Positions 47,817-58,859 of a DNA stretch of 60,000 nucleotides are shown here, piece after piece. The first letter of the stretch is position 1. Each line of letters starts with the position of its first letter. The notes under the pieces were generated by a model that was not told the DNA's origin, searched no databases, and worked only from the letters and a program-made list of their open reading frames with translations. Made by a program: the position numbers and the translations under genes. This stretch comes from Owenia fusiformis (taxonomy: Eukaryota > Annelida > Polychaeta > Sabellida > Oweniidae): the NCBI GenBank assembly GCA_903813345.2, contig CAIIXF020000006.1, positions 24,189,936 through 24,249,935 of the forward strand, given 5' to 3'.

Positions 47817-48055
47817 AAGGAAATATGAAATATCCAAAGGGATTATGTGAAATATCCAAATGGATTATGTGAAATATCCATATAGCTTATGTGAAATATC
47901 CATTTGGATTATCTGAAATATCCATATAGCTTATGTGAAATATCCATATGGATTATATTTAATATTCAAATGGATTATGTGAAATATCCATATGGATCAA
48001 GTGAAATATCCATTTGGATTATCTGAAACATCCAAATGGATTATGTGACTGAAAC
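47817..48055. repeat. 22-bp tandem array downstream of the stop
   Basis: About 11 copies of GAAATATCCATATGGATTATGT with variants, starting about 250 bp after the stop codon and probably within the 3' UTR. A less regular stretch with the same motif occurs in intron 10 (about 41375-41485). Confidence 0.85.
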
Positions 48056-49445
48056 AGGACCAACTTCTAACATATTTATGATAGATGGATATATCTAACT
48101 ACACATGGACATGCAAGATATTGATAGATATAATGTCAGCCAAAATATGATATCAGAACAACTTAATATGTTTTTAAGTAAAATAATGCTATATTGTTGT
48201 ACCATATGCCTATTTTTCACTTGTTTAATTATAATTATTATTATCTATATTAGCCAGCAGGAGATATACTTCGGAAAGATTCAATTTCATCTAATCTAGG
48301 ACGTAATCTCTTTAAAAAGTTAATCAAGTTGCCAAGTTTGATAAAACATGTAATTCATTTTCATATTCTTTTTATTTCTACATAAAGTATGTTTTGCATT
48401 TATGAGACATGTCACTTTCTGATATTGGGGCTTGCCATGACAGCTTCCATATTAAATATTCAGCATTATAAACGGATCAAATTCATACTCATGTGTCATG
48501 GTACCCTGTTCGTCTGCTTCCCCCCACATCTGTCTTTCAAGCTATTGGATCCAGTACCCGATGGAGAATCAACTTTAACCAAGTTCAAAATCTCTGTTGA
48601 GTAAAGGAGAAATCATGAAAAATATTTTGACCAATTTTGGACATTTTTCTTGATGTAAACTGAGATTTTTAGCGTATTTTAGGAAAACTCACCATTACAA
48701 CACTATTTTCATTTTTTTAATGCATCCATGTTCTCGTCATTCTAAGATTATCCATATAACTCTGGTACTCAAATGGTTGGTTACATTTTGTTGATAATTT
48801 GTTGAATTTAAACTGCTTATATATTTATGTGCCTTTTTATGATTCAGTTGTGTTACAATTTCAGATTCATTTCAAATTAACATTGTTGTGAATATTTTAA
48901 GTTATCAATGTCTGTAACCAGATGGTGACCTGTAAAGTCTTACAAAGTCAGTAGTTCTATGATTATTATTACTTTTAGTAAGAAGCTTGTAATAATTAGT
49001 TAATGTCTTTTCAAGATTTACTATTTAATTTCTTGCCATTGTTTCCCGTGTTCAAGCTTTGTTTTGTAAAAATGCATTAATTTTTGTTACCAGTCTTAAT
49101 TGAGTGTATGGATGCTATTTTTGCAAATCATAAAATTTTCTTCTATGAGATGACTGTTGAGTTTAATTATTAATGTTAATGTGGTAATATTATATTAACT
49201 GTAATTATCAATTAAATGCAGAACTTAATTGTATTTTAATATGTTTGTCAGACTTGTAAATAGATATGTAAATATAAATTACACAAATTGCAATGCAAAG
49301 AATAGGGGAGGTACTGCAGTCACATAATTGTATGCACTTTGGTACACTATGATTGGTCACCTTTTAATTTTATAGTTAGCTTGGAATTCTGGGAGCAATC
49401 CCCCTCTGTTAAGTGGCTTAGTATAAAAAGGTCAGAATGTCTGTA
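48056..49445. other. Probable 3' UTR and downstream flank
   Basis: AT-rich DNA without a coding region. I could not settle the polyadenylation site; the sequence is too AT-rich for AATAAA-like matches to decide it. Confidence 0.35.
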
Positions 49446-49687
49446 CAGTTTGGACCATAAATAAATGAGTAGGCTAGTCGATTTTCTATCACCATTTCCA
49501 AACCTTGGTGGTTTGAAAGCCCATAGTTTCCAATATTGTCTAGATACATATCCCCTAAAATATTTATATTTTACATTTTGTATACTCTCATCCACTGATG
49601 TATGGCCTCTTGAAAATTCTCTTATTTTTAACACGGGAAACCCTCACTTCAGCAAATCCATGACTCATTTATTTATGCTCCAAACTG
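49446..49687. mobile_element. Tc1/mariner-type MITE, copy 2
   Basis: 242 bp, starting CAGTTTGGACCATAAATAAA and ending with the inverted counterpart, flanked by TA (49444-49445 and 49688-49689). It is highly similar to 3060-3296 along its whole length and in the same orientation. Confidence 0.85.
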
Positions 49688-49689
49688 TA

Positions 49690-52600
49690 GATATTTTAAC
49701 TGACCTAAAAAACTTCAAATGGAAATGACACTTGGGTCAAGTTTATCAGGAATCAGACTAATGAGCTGCGAAAAAACTGTATTAAAGATGCAGAAAATGC
49801 CTTGAAATTCTTCATAATGAGAAATATGTGAATATTCATATTGTTAAAAAATCAGTACTTGAATGCTCAAATCTATGATTTCCCCAGGAAAGGTCATGTA
49901 TCTTTTAGGTTTTTTGGAATGACTTTTTGAGGCAAAATATTTTGAAATGCAAAGTTCTTCACAAACTCTATAGTATAGGTTCATACTTCACAATTACATG
50001 TATTTTGGTGTTTTCTAGATTCCTGATTGATTATCTGCTAATTCAAATATTCCAAGGAAAAAACGATCCAAGTGTCATCGAAGTTTTCAGTTTATGACCA
50101 CATCTATGATTTAGTTCTATAAATCAATGGGGTCAAGAAAATTCAATGTTCATCGTCAAAATAACTGAATAAATTAAAATATTGCCTCAATAAGAATTAA
50201 AGGCAATTTTGTTGTTCACTCAACATTGATGTTTAATAAGATGTTTTCGCTTATTTACTAATATGAGAGCAGATGAGATACAAAGAATTTGGTTTACTAT
50301 AGAATAAATGGATTTACAGCTACTGAATAGATACATGTTGGCTGGGTGTTGTTATACTTAGCTGTACGTATCTGTAAATAATGGTTAGGCTTCAGAGTGG
50401 TTACGTGAAGACACACCCCTTCATTATCTTAAGAAGGGGGATGATTAGATAGGGGAGCGTTTAGTAATGAGGATCATGTTCCTTGAAATTGTTTGAATTA
50501 GGATTCTAGAAGTTTCATTGTGTCTTCCATTGTGTTTGTGTTACAACATACATGGCAACACTGGCAAGACTATTGAATTCTATGAATCACGATCAACGAT
50601 ATTTATATAAGAATGGCATATCTCTATTAGACTGATTCTTTGTATCTGATTTAGCCAAGTGTAAATAATTCATTATAACATAAGGGCATACAGCAATACA
50701 GAGTGGGTCAGAAAAACCGTGAGTCCACATATATAGTCATTTTACAGAGTGAGCCAGGAAATGTGTATATCTACTACATGCTCATGCTGACAGGTAAACA
50801 AACCAAATTAAATACACAAAGAGTCATATTATGAATTGAAATTAAGTGAAATAGAGATGAATTAGTTAGAAACAGAGTCAACATGGAGAAATCTTAGGTT
50901 ATCTTTTTTTATGTAGAGCAATGGTATGTAAAACGCTCCTAGTGATGACCCATTATGGTATCATTTATATTTCAATTCAAGGCTCTCAGTTATTGCTTTT
51001 TTCACTCACTCACTCGCTCTTGTTTGATTCATAGAAGCATGACCTTGCAAGATGATGTTGAAAAGTGTACAAAAACAATTGCAATTCTAATATTTTAAAC
51101 TTCACCCTTTATTGAAGGAAAATGTGATGATTTAGAGGAGACAATACTCTGATCCATAAGATTGAAGAAATGAAACAAATGGGAAATTGGTACCTGCCCC
51201 GCCCACCTGTACCCCCGTGTTGCTATAGCAAGACTTAATATTAATGTATGATGCTGAAACTTCGGGATATATCAGATAAAAGTTCAATTGTTATATACAC
51301 TAAATTTCAGCTGAATTGAAGAATATTGAAGAAAGTTAGAGCATATAGTGCATTACTTCTGGGACAACCCTCGTAGAATTATATCAGCTAAGTTATTTTA
51401 ATTTGTAATTCTTTTTTTATGTTCTGCATCCTGATATAGTGAATCCTGTTAGTAAAAGTTTGATCTATTTGCAATCATTAAATGCTTTTATTTTGTAGCT
51501 TGCAACTTAAAAAACATTATTTTTGTTTTAGTTTGTACAACCCTATCTAGTCTGCTAAGTACATTCATATAGTCTCTAGTGTAGAGCCTACAACTTGAGA
51601 AGGAAATTGACTGAAATTTTAGTGTTCATAGTTTTTATGTAAAAAGTCCTGAGTGTAAAGAGTTGTGGCGTGTAAATATGGGATATGCCAATTTGTAAGC
51701 GTTATCATTAAGGCTTGATTTCATAATTTTCCTTAAACGTAAGGTCAACAATTGTAATTGTAAAATATTCACATGATATACATGTACTGTACAATATTAC
51801 AGAAAGATAAGTACATCAACCATGTCAACTAATCTGTATTTTGATTTCATATTAAACTTCATTTTCATTCCTCACCTGAATACTTCAATCTGGCGTTTGT
51901 TTACATGTATTAGGAAAATCATTGTTTGAGTTGATAAAATAGTGAAATATTTGATGCAAAAAGTGTGAAAAACATTCTTTGGAATATTGTTTATTTAAAT
52001 GACATATACTTTGAAGAGAAGTGGGAATTCTGGAGCGTTCAGTGTCAAGTATCTGTAAATCTCCAATATAAGTTGAATAATATGTTATTACTGCATTTTG
52101 TAAACTGTAAATCATAAATATGTAATAATACAATGTATAAAGAAATTAATATAACTCTTCCGTTTTGTTAATGTATACCTTTATGTATGTATGCCATAAT
52201 GAAGATTATCCAAATGTGAATGTAAAAGTGGAAAGACTTAATTTATAGCATAACAAAACACGGGTATGAAAAAAATAAGCATCTAATATTACAACCAATC
52301 ATATCAAAAGCAAACATCTAATATCACAAACTATGATATAATGTATAAATGAGCAATGCCCCTCCCCATCTTGCAGGAATCAATATTACAATCCAAGAAT
52401 ATGAGACATTACTGACATTCTCTGAATTCAAAATGGCCACCATTTTTTATGAATTTTTTGATAGGGAGAAGACAATACTAGTAATGCCAGGTTATTGCTA
52501 TCATATAATGTTCACAATGAATACTGTCACTTGAATACATGGTGATTGTATAATAGCAATATAAAGCATCCAGTTTTAAATGACTGAGAAACCCCGTTCA

Positions 52601-53122
52601 ATGTCAACAAAGAATGGACGCATGATTCTGCAAAGCTTCTGGTAATGTCTTAATAAAACACATCAAATCCTGTGTCTAATCCTGTACACATCCAAACTTT
52701 AGGCAATTTTTGTTGTGGCATCTATGGACATTGACCCTTTGACACTCTTACGGATAGATTTCTATCCTATTGAATGAAGTTTGAGTGGGGATATACAGGA
52801 GCAATCCATTCGTCTGTCTGTCTGGACAAATGCCAGTTGATGGATTTGGTTCACATGTCTGTGAAGATAAATGGGCCACAATGTACGCCTTCAAGGTTAT
52901 GAGCAGGCTTGAGCACCTCGTCCGTGCAGATTAAGATTCATTTTAAAAAGTCACACGTGCAAAATACAATCACTCGGACCATCACTTGTTGATGCAACAA
53001 CAACATTGTGACTTAATTCTATTGCTTAGCGTAGCTTTTCAAATCCATTTTGTTGAATGTCTACAATTGAAAAATAGAATAAAAGTGTTTTAATTAATAA
53101 GTTCATGTTTGATAGGCTAGTT
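49690..53122. other. Intergenic region between the F-BAR gene and the GPCR
   Basis: About 3.4 kb of AT-rich sequence. I see no gene, RNA or clear repeat; the short open frames appear random. Confidence 0.4.
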
Positions 53123-54070
53123 TTATGTTTCTCTAGATCGTAAAATTGCACCTTCCATGGTGAATGTTCGTTGAAACAGCATATTGTTTGAACAGCACAT
53201 GTTTTTCAATGCTTTTCTATATTCTTTGGACCCGAATCCATACACTAAAGGATTTATGGCCGAGTTGCTCAGAGCCAGTGTGGCCCCGACCAATAAGAGT
53301 TCGTCTATAATTATACTTTTGTATTCCAAAGTTAGGTGTATCATCAAAGTGACCCAGGAAAATACAAAATAAAATGTTACAAAACTGAGAAATATAGCAG
53401 CTTTAGTTTCTTTTCGTAACTTTGTGTTCTCTCGTTTTTCTTCTGTCGACATAGGGGCTATACGTCGAGCACTTCTGCGGGCAACCACTAATACCTCTAC
53501 ATTCAAAGAAGCTGATGTTAGGATCACTATAAGATTGAACACAATCAACGGGAAACCTTGTGCTTCTGGTATGTTCGAAGGGTACTCACAACTGAAATCA
53601 GTTGTTCTAAGTGCGACAGCATATATTGTTGGGTATATTGCCGCCACTAATATACATGTTAAGAATAACCCAAATATCCAAATTTTCATGCGAAATGGAG
53701 TTGCGATTCTCTCATAGACAAACGGATAATTGATAGCGACGAACCGTTCACAAGTGATACTAAATATTGTCAGGACAGAGAATGTAAGCAAAGTTCCCAA
53801 CATGATGTACGCACCAGGACAAAGAAATGTAAAGAATCCATACTCCCCTAAGATATACAATGGTATCACAAATGTGCCAAGGCAGAAGTCGCTAAAAGCT
53901 AAACTAGCTAAGAGAAAGTTTGTAATTGTTTGCAGTTTTGTGGTCCGAAAAATTGTAATAATTATTACTCCATTCCCAATTGAAGCCATAACGGAGATGA
54001 TGATTTCGAAACCAACTGTCACCTTGTCAAGCATTGTCAATGAATTCACTTCAGGAGTATTATCTGTCAT
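53123..54070 (-). CDS. Class A (rhodopsin-like) G protein-coupled receptor, orphan
   Basis: A single-exon frame of 315 residues with seven hydrophobic segments. TM1 has GNGVIIITIF and TM2 LASLAFSDF (conserved Asp). TM3 starts after a Cys in TFLCPGAY and ends CERF in place of DRY. TM4 has a Trp in KIWIFGLF, and TM7 has NSAINPLVYGF (NPxxY). A helix 8 and a Cys pair (NMCC) follow, suitable for palmitoylation. An extracellular Cys in FSCEYPS could pair with the TM3 Cys. The N-terminus (MTDNTPEVNS) is short and has no signal peptide. TM6 reads FYFVFSWVT and lacks the usual CWxP proline; TM5 lacks its usual proline too. It resembles amine/adenosine-like invertebrate orphan receptors, but the ligand cannot be inferred. 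The start is the first Met of an open frame on the minus strand. Confidence 0.88.
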   Translation of the reverse strand: MTDNTPEVNSLTMLDKVTVGFEIIISVMASIGNGVIIITIFRTTKLQTITNFLLASLAFSDFCLGTFVIPLYILGEYGFFTFLCPGAYIMLGTLLTFSVLTIFSITCERFVAINYPFVYERIATPFRMKIWIFGLFLTCILVAAIYPTIYAVALRTTDFSCEYPSNIPEAQGFPLIVFNLIVILTSASLNVEVLVVARRSARRIAPMSTEEKRENTKLRKETKAAIFLSFVTFYFVFSWVTLMIHLTLEYKSIIIDELLLVGATLALSNSAINPLVYGFGSKEYRKALKNMCCSNNMLFQRTFTMEGAILRSRET

Positions 54071-54190
54071 GTTGATGATACTTTTCCAAATTCGTTGTTT
54101 TATCTAGTTCCAGTTTCTCCAGCTATTCGTCATCAATGTTTTTGACTGTCAACACAGCCAATGTGGTAGCCTTCACAATGACTGTAGGTA

Positions 54191-55484
54191 CGAGGGAAGA
54201 TCCAAAAGTTTCCGGCCTAACATAGTTCTAGTTGATGGATTTTCAAAATGATAGTGTCATTTTTCAATGTAGTCTCCCTGTACTTCGATGCACTTGGCCC
54301 ATCTTCTTGGCAGCATCTCAAGTCTAGTTCTGAAGAAATCAGGAGCATGTCCCTCCAACCACTGGTTAACAGCTATCTTGACCTCATCATCATCATCATA
54401 GCGTTGCCCTCGTAGAGATTTTTTGAGTTTCCCAAATAGGTAATAGTCACTGGGTGCTTGATCTGGAGAATAGGGTGCGTGCGGTTATAATTCCAGATGG
54501 CATTTTTCCGCTGCATCACGAGCAACTTGGCTTGTGTGAACAGGTGCATTGTCCTGTTGATGCAAAACTCCAAGACGGACTTTGTGTGGCCTGGTTTTAT
54601 CAAGTCTAGCTTTTAAAGTACGCAACAAAGCAGCATAATATTCTCCGTTCATTGTAGTACCTCTCGGAAGGTAGTCTACTAAGATAGGACCTTCACAGTC
54701 CCAGAAAATAGTGGCCATCATCTTTTTGTTGGATGGGGTGGTGCGAAACTTCTTTGGGGGTGGAGACCCCATATGTTTCCATTGCATTGACTCATGTTTG
54801 GTTGAAGGCTCAAAATGACGCACCCATGTTTCATCACAAGTGACTATTCTCTCCATAAAACCTTGTGGATCAGTGTTATACATGTCCAAAAGCTCTCTTG
54901 CAACAGCAACTCGTTTTGTTTTCATGTCCTCTGTGAGCATACGGGGCACCCATCTTGAGCTTAACTTTTGCATGTGTAAATCTTCACGAATTATTCTACA
55001 AACGGTACCATATGATAATCCAGTTTCTTCTACAAGTTCACGTATAGATTTCCGCCTATCTTCCAATATTGTTCGATGTACAAGATCAACATTTCTATCT
55101 GTAGTGACATCTGTAGGTCTTCCAGAACGTGGTGCATCATCAATTGATTCCCGTCCACGTTTAAATTCAGCCACCCAAAATTTTACAGTAGAATAGGAGG
55201 GAGCACCTTCCCCATACACATCCTTAAGTCTATCGTAGATTTCCTGCCCTCCATTTTCTTCTTGATATAGAAACTTTATCACAGCTCTATATTCAGTTTT
55301 CTCCATTGTGCAGCCACTGTGACCTGACCTCATTATGAATATTCTCAAAATGAGGCTGTGACCCCTAGAGGTTAATCATATGCATAAATTATGTTCATAC
55401 ATAAGCAACATTTGAACTGTGAAGAATGGTTGCTCTCAGACATCGGGAACTATGTTAGGCCGGAAACTTTTGGATCTTCCCTCG
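54191..55484 (-). mobile_element. Complete-ended mariner transposon
   Basis: 1294 bp with terminal inverted repeats of about 38 bp (CGAGGGAAGATCCAAAAGTT at the left; exact complement at the right) and TA on both sides (54189-54190 and 55485-55486). It holds one transposase gene on the minus strand. The size and structure are those of a typical 1.3-kb mariner. It lies 120 bp upstream of the GPCR start codon, so it may overlap that gene's promoter. Confidence 0.95.
54257..55306 (-). pseudogene. Mariner transposase (DD34D) with one in-frame stop
   Basis: The likely start is the Met at 55306 (MEKTEYRAVIKF); the frame is open 14 codons further to 55348. Residues 1-110 contain two helix-turn-helix motifs with the linker SGRPTD between them; WVPRMLTEDM follows. 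The catalytic residues seen are the first Asp in VTCDETWV and the second in HQQDNAPVHTS. An in-frame TAA at 54485-54487 falls 21 residues after the second Asp. The same frame then continues for 75 codons with APYSPDQAPSDYYLF, giving the third Asp with exact 34-residue spacing, and ends at TGA 54257-54259. The stop therefore removes the third catalytic Asp. YSPDQAP also differs from the usual YSPDLAP. Otherwise the frame is intact, so the copy is young but probably dead. Confidence 0.92.
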
Positions 55485-55486
55485 TA

Positions 55487-57839
55487 TTTCCGTTGTATTC
55501 ACAGCTTTGTCTAAATAGGTTCTGGGGGTACTCATTTTGTAGTACATTTACATCTTTCTTAGAATTAGATCAACTACATAACTTTCTAAATTGAGGACTG
55601 CGATGATTCTGTATTTTTAATGGTATATATTTAATTTAATATGTACACACTACTATACCTAACACCTAGAAATGCATAAGATACTTTGTTTGTCTAATTG
55701 TATTGTTTAGTATATTTTTGGAAGTGCCTTATTAACATCTAACGCCATACGTTAAACCATTCATAAGGAACAGACAAATAAAAACAAATACATAATCATT
55801 ACTAATTAGCCAAATGGGTTGCTCATGAACACCAAATGCAAGGTATAGTAGAGTGATGTATTCAATGGTACAAACAATATGCTTTATTTTTTGTTTTGTC
55901 CCTTTATCTCTTGATCTCTTCCTACGTAAATGTTATCCAAAGGTTTTAATTGAAACACTTCAATGAACAGGTAGGTGCTTTGTTGTTGAGATAACAAAAA
56001 TATCTATGCAATCTGACTATTGCTTCAATTCAATTGGGAGTTTGTAATCTCAATGGATGGTGGCAAATTGCAAACATTATTTTTATGTTATCTTTCTGAA
56101 TAATTAATCACTTTTCAATGCATGCAACAATTTAATTTATAAATTGAATCTGCAAGTAGCATTGGATATTCAGGTTACATGAATACATAGAAATAAATTT
56201 ATAATTCCATAACTTTATGAAGTGTGGAGATGGGCAATCGAAGCACAAAAACAAATTGAAATTTCCTGATGTCATTTTGTTGTAATACATTCATTCATTA
56301 ATCAGAAAAATATTTCAAACAATGTTTTGGTTTTAGTTTTATTGTTTTCACATTCATTATATTTAGATTTGCTTCATTGTTCTTCATAATTGTTCAGATG
56401 AATTGAAATGAAAATAATAAAAAACAATTCACTGCCTTTCACTGTAAATAACCAATGTTAAAACAAAAAGCATACCAAGGAGGCATATACCTTTTAAAAT
56501 GGTTTTTATCGATATAAATGACATCATTGAACCCCCCCAAGTTGGGCCCAGAAAAAAAATTGGGCCCAAAAAAGGCCTCAGGGCCCCTAAAAGTGGGCCT
56601 TCCTGGTCATAAATGGGCGTTATAAGGCCTTGTTTGTTAATTTCAGGCCAATTTTTTAAAGAAAATAGGCCTAAAATTTTCAAAATTTGGGTCCACTTTT
56701 CAGTTTTTTCCCTGCAGGTGCGGAAGTTTTATTCTAAGACCTGAAATTTGCCCCCCTCCCCCCTGTTGGTTCCTGGATCCGCCCCTGTAGGCTGCGAGTG
56801 TAAACTTCCTTGCCTCCTATGACTCTTATTTGATACAACTATATGTAATTATTACACACATTTTAAAAAAGAAATGAGATAAATATTGACAGGATACAAT
56901 CGAGGGCATTCTCTAGATATTGTCTCCTGAATTAATTTTGTACAATACATGTAGTTTGTTTCACCTTTTTCAAAGAGAGCTTCTTTCTTCATAATAACAA
57001 TAATAACAAACTATTAATTTTGGTAAAGTGTTTAAGCACATTATTTTACGAACAAAAGATTTACACCATCTATTTTTTTACTTAAAAAAGCTACTTGATA
57101 TCAGTCAAATTAAGCCAGACCATGCAATAGTTAGACCAGTCATTCTTCTATTTGGATTTTGTTCAAAGCCAGTTCTGTTGCAATATGAAGTTAAAAATTT
57201 GTTTAGATATCTAGGACAGTCTAAATGATGATTTAACCATTTATTGTTTCAAATGTATACACCTTAGCTAAATGCTTTATTATGAGAAATATATTTGAAA
57301 ATATTTCATGGTGAAGCACTGCAGCAATTTTTCAGCACTTTATCAACTCTGACACCTTACCAAAAAATCAGGGCTTCTGGTTACCAAGAAGGCCTACTAA
57401 GGAACCACGTAGAGCTATTAAGGTACCGCTGGGTATATTACTGACAATCATTGAACCACTTCTTCAACATCCCCTTCATGCTCTTGCCCAGGGATAGCAT
57501 AGGTTTACACAATATTGAGTTCACTTTAAAAAAAATATTCTTGTATTGTTGTAAGTTGTGTTTGACAGTCACTAAAACCTAAACTATTTCTGAAATTCCA
57601 CGAACAAACATAGCAAGTTTAATTGACAATATTTAAATAATCTTTATTTATGTACAAGTAATATTTATCATATACATGTACTTCAGAATATAAGAACATC
57701 ATAGATCCATTCTGCATTAACATTGCATGGGAAGGGAATACATCAAAAACCAGAACAACGGCAACGCCAAAGCGTAGCGAATCCCATCGAACAGCCATGG
57801 ATGGCATTTTTACAAACAAAGTATATAGCAAAAATGGCA
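55487..57839. other. Intergenic region
   Basis: AT-rich DNA. The segment 56530-56785 has GGGCC-rich and CCCCCC tracts ending in TGGATCCGCCCCTG, probably a decayed repeat. No gene is recognised. Confidence 0.4.
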
Positions 57840-58420
57840 GGCATTTTTCAAAATGGCCGCCTTCTACCAATAGTGTCATTAGACCATTTGCCATACTTAT
57901 AGTATTCACATACCAAATATGAACACAATCGCTCCACTACTTTTCGAGTTATAGTAAAATACGTTAAAATGGCGGCCATTTTGAAAAATGGCCGCCTTCT
58001 ACCAAAAGTGTCATTAGACAGTGTGCCATGCTTACAGTATTCACATACCAAATATGAACAAAATCGCTTCACTACTTTTCGAATTATAGTAAAATACGTT
58101 AAAATGGCGGCCATTTTGAAAAATGGCCGCCTTCTACCAAAAGTGTCATTAGACAGTGTGCCATCCTTATAGTATTCACATACCAAATATGAACAAAATC
58201 GCTTCACTACTTTTCGAGTTATAGTAAAATAGGTTAAAATGGCGGCCATTTTTCAAAATGGCGGCCATTTTTCAAAATGGCGGCCATTTTTCAAAATGGC
58301 GGCCATTTTTTAAAATGGCCACTTTCTACCAAAAGTGTCTTTAGACAGTGTGCAATGTTTATAGTATTCACATACCAAATATGAACAAAATCGCTCAACT
58401 ACTTTTCGAGTTACAGCAAA
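57840..58420. repeat. Tandem array of ~120-bp units with ATGGCGGCCAT hairpins
   Basis: About four units share ACCAAATATGAACAAAATCG, TTCGAGTTATAGTAAAATA and AAGTGTCATTAGACAGTGTG. They are separated by AAAATGGCGGCCATTTTgAAAAATGGC-type palindromes; at 58235-58320 the palindrome itself repeats about every 20 bp. The repeats create 60-130-codon frames on both strands, which I do not take as genes. A further, more diverged unit extends to about 58640. Confidence 0.9.
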
Positions 58421-58715
58421 AATCGTAAAATAACGAGTAAAGGCCGCCATTTTTCAAGATGGCTGCCATGTGCTTCTTTAATATCTACATTTCTAGCTTT
58501 ATTAATGTCCTATATAATTTTTTTACATCTAAAACATATTGCTATTACAGTTTTACATATTGCACCTAAATTACTGTAAATTCGGCACTAAAATGGCCGC
58601 CATTTTGAAATGAGCGGCCATTTTGAAAATCAGCTTTCGAGCAGAACTTCTACCCCCATAGGGTATATGTGTACAAAATATGAACAAAATCGGGCCAGCG
58701 GTATTTGAGTTATTG

Positions 58716-58813
58716 CCCGGACGGACGGATGGACGTACGTACGGACGGACGGACGGATGACGGACGGACGGACGTACGTACGTACGGACGGACGGACGGA
58801 CGGACGGACGGAG
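58716..58813. repeat. (GGAC)n tetranucleotide tract with GTAC variants
   Basis: Nearly uninterrupted GGAC repeats interspersed with GTAC, preceded by GAGTTATTGCCC and followed by TATCCCTCCGAACTTCGTTC. It is probably the tail of the same repeat unit as the array upstream. On the minus strand it reads as (VRPS)n, a spurious frame. Confidence 0.9.
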
Positions 58814-58859
58814 GCGTTCCCTATATCCCTCCGAACTTCGTTCGATGGGATAATAAAAT

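Noticed and set aside
53184-54107. Plus-strand open frames of 62-125 codons over the GPCR
   Set aside because: They are antisense shadows of the receptor reading frame, with no recognisable motifs.
54373-54603. Separate 76-codon minus-strand frame at the transposase end
   Set aside because: It is in the wrong frame. The true transposase C-terminus continues in the original frame after the single stop, so no frameshift is needed.
54840-55196. 118-codon plus-strand frame inside the mariner
   Set aside because: Antisense shadow of the transposase.
57848-58249. 133-codon open frame on the minus strand and a plus-strand counterpart
   Set aside because: Both come from the ~120-bp tandem array with ATGGCGGCCAT palindromes and repeat with it.
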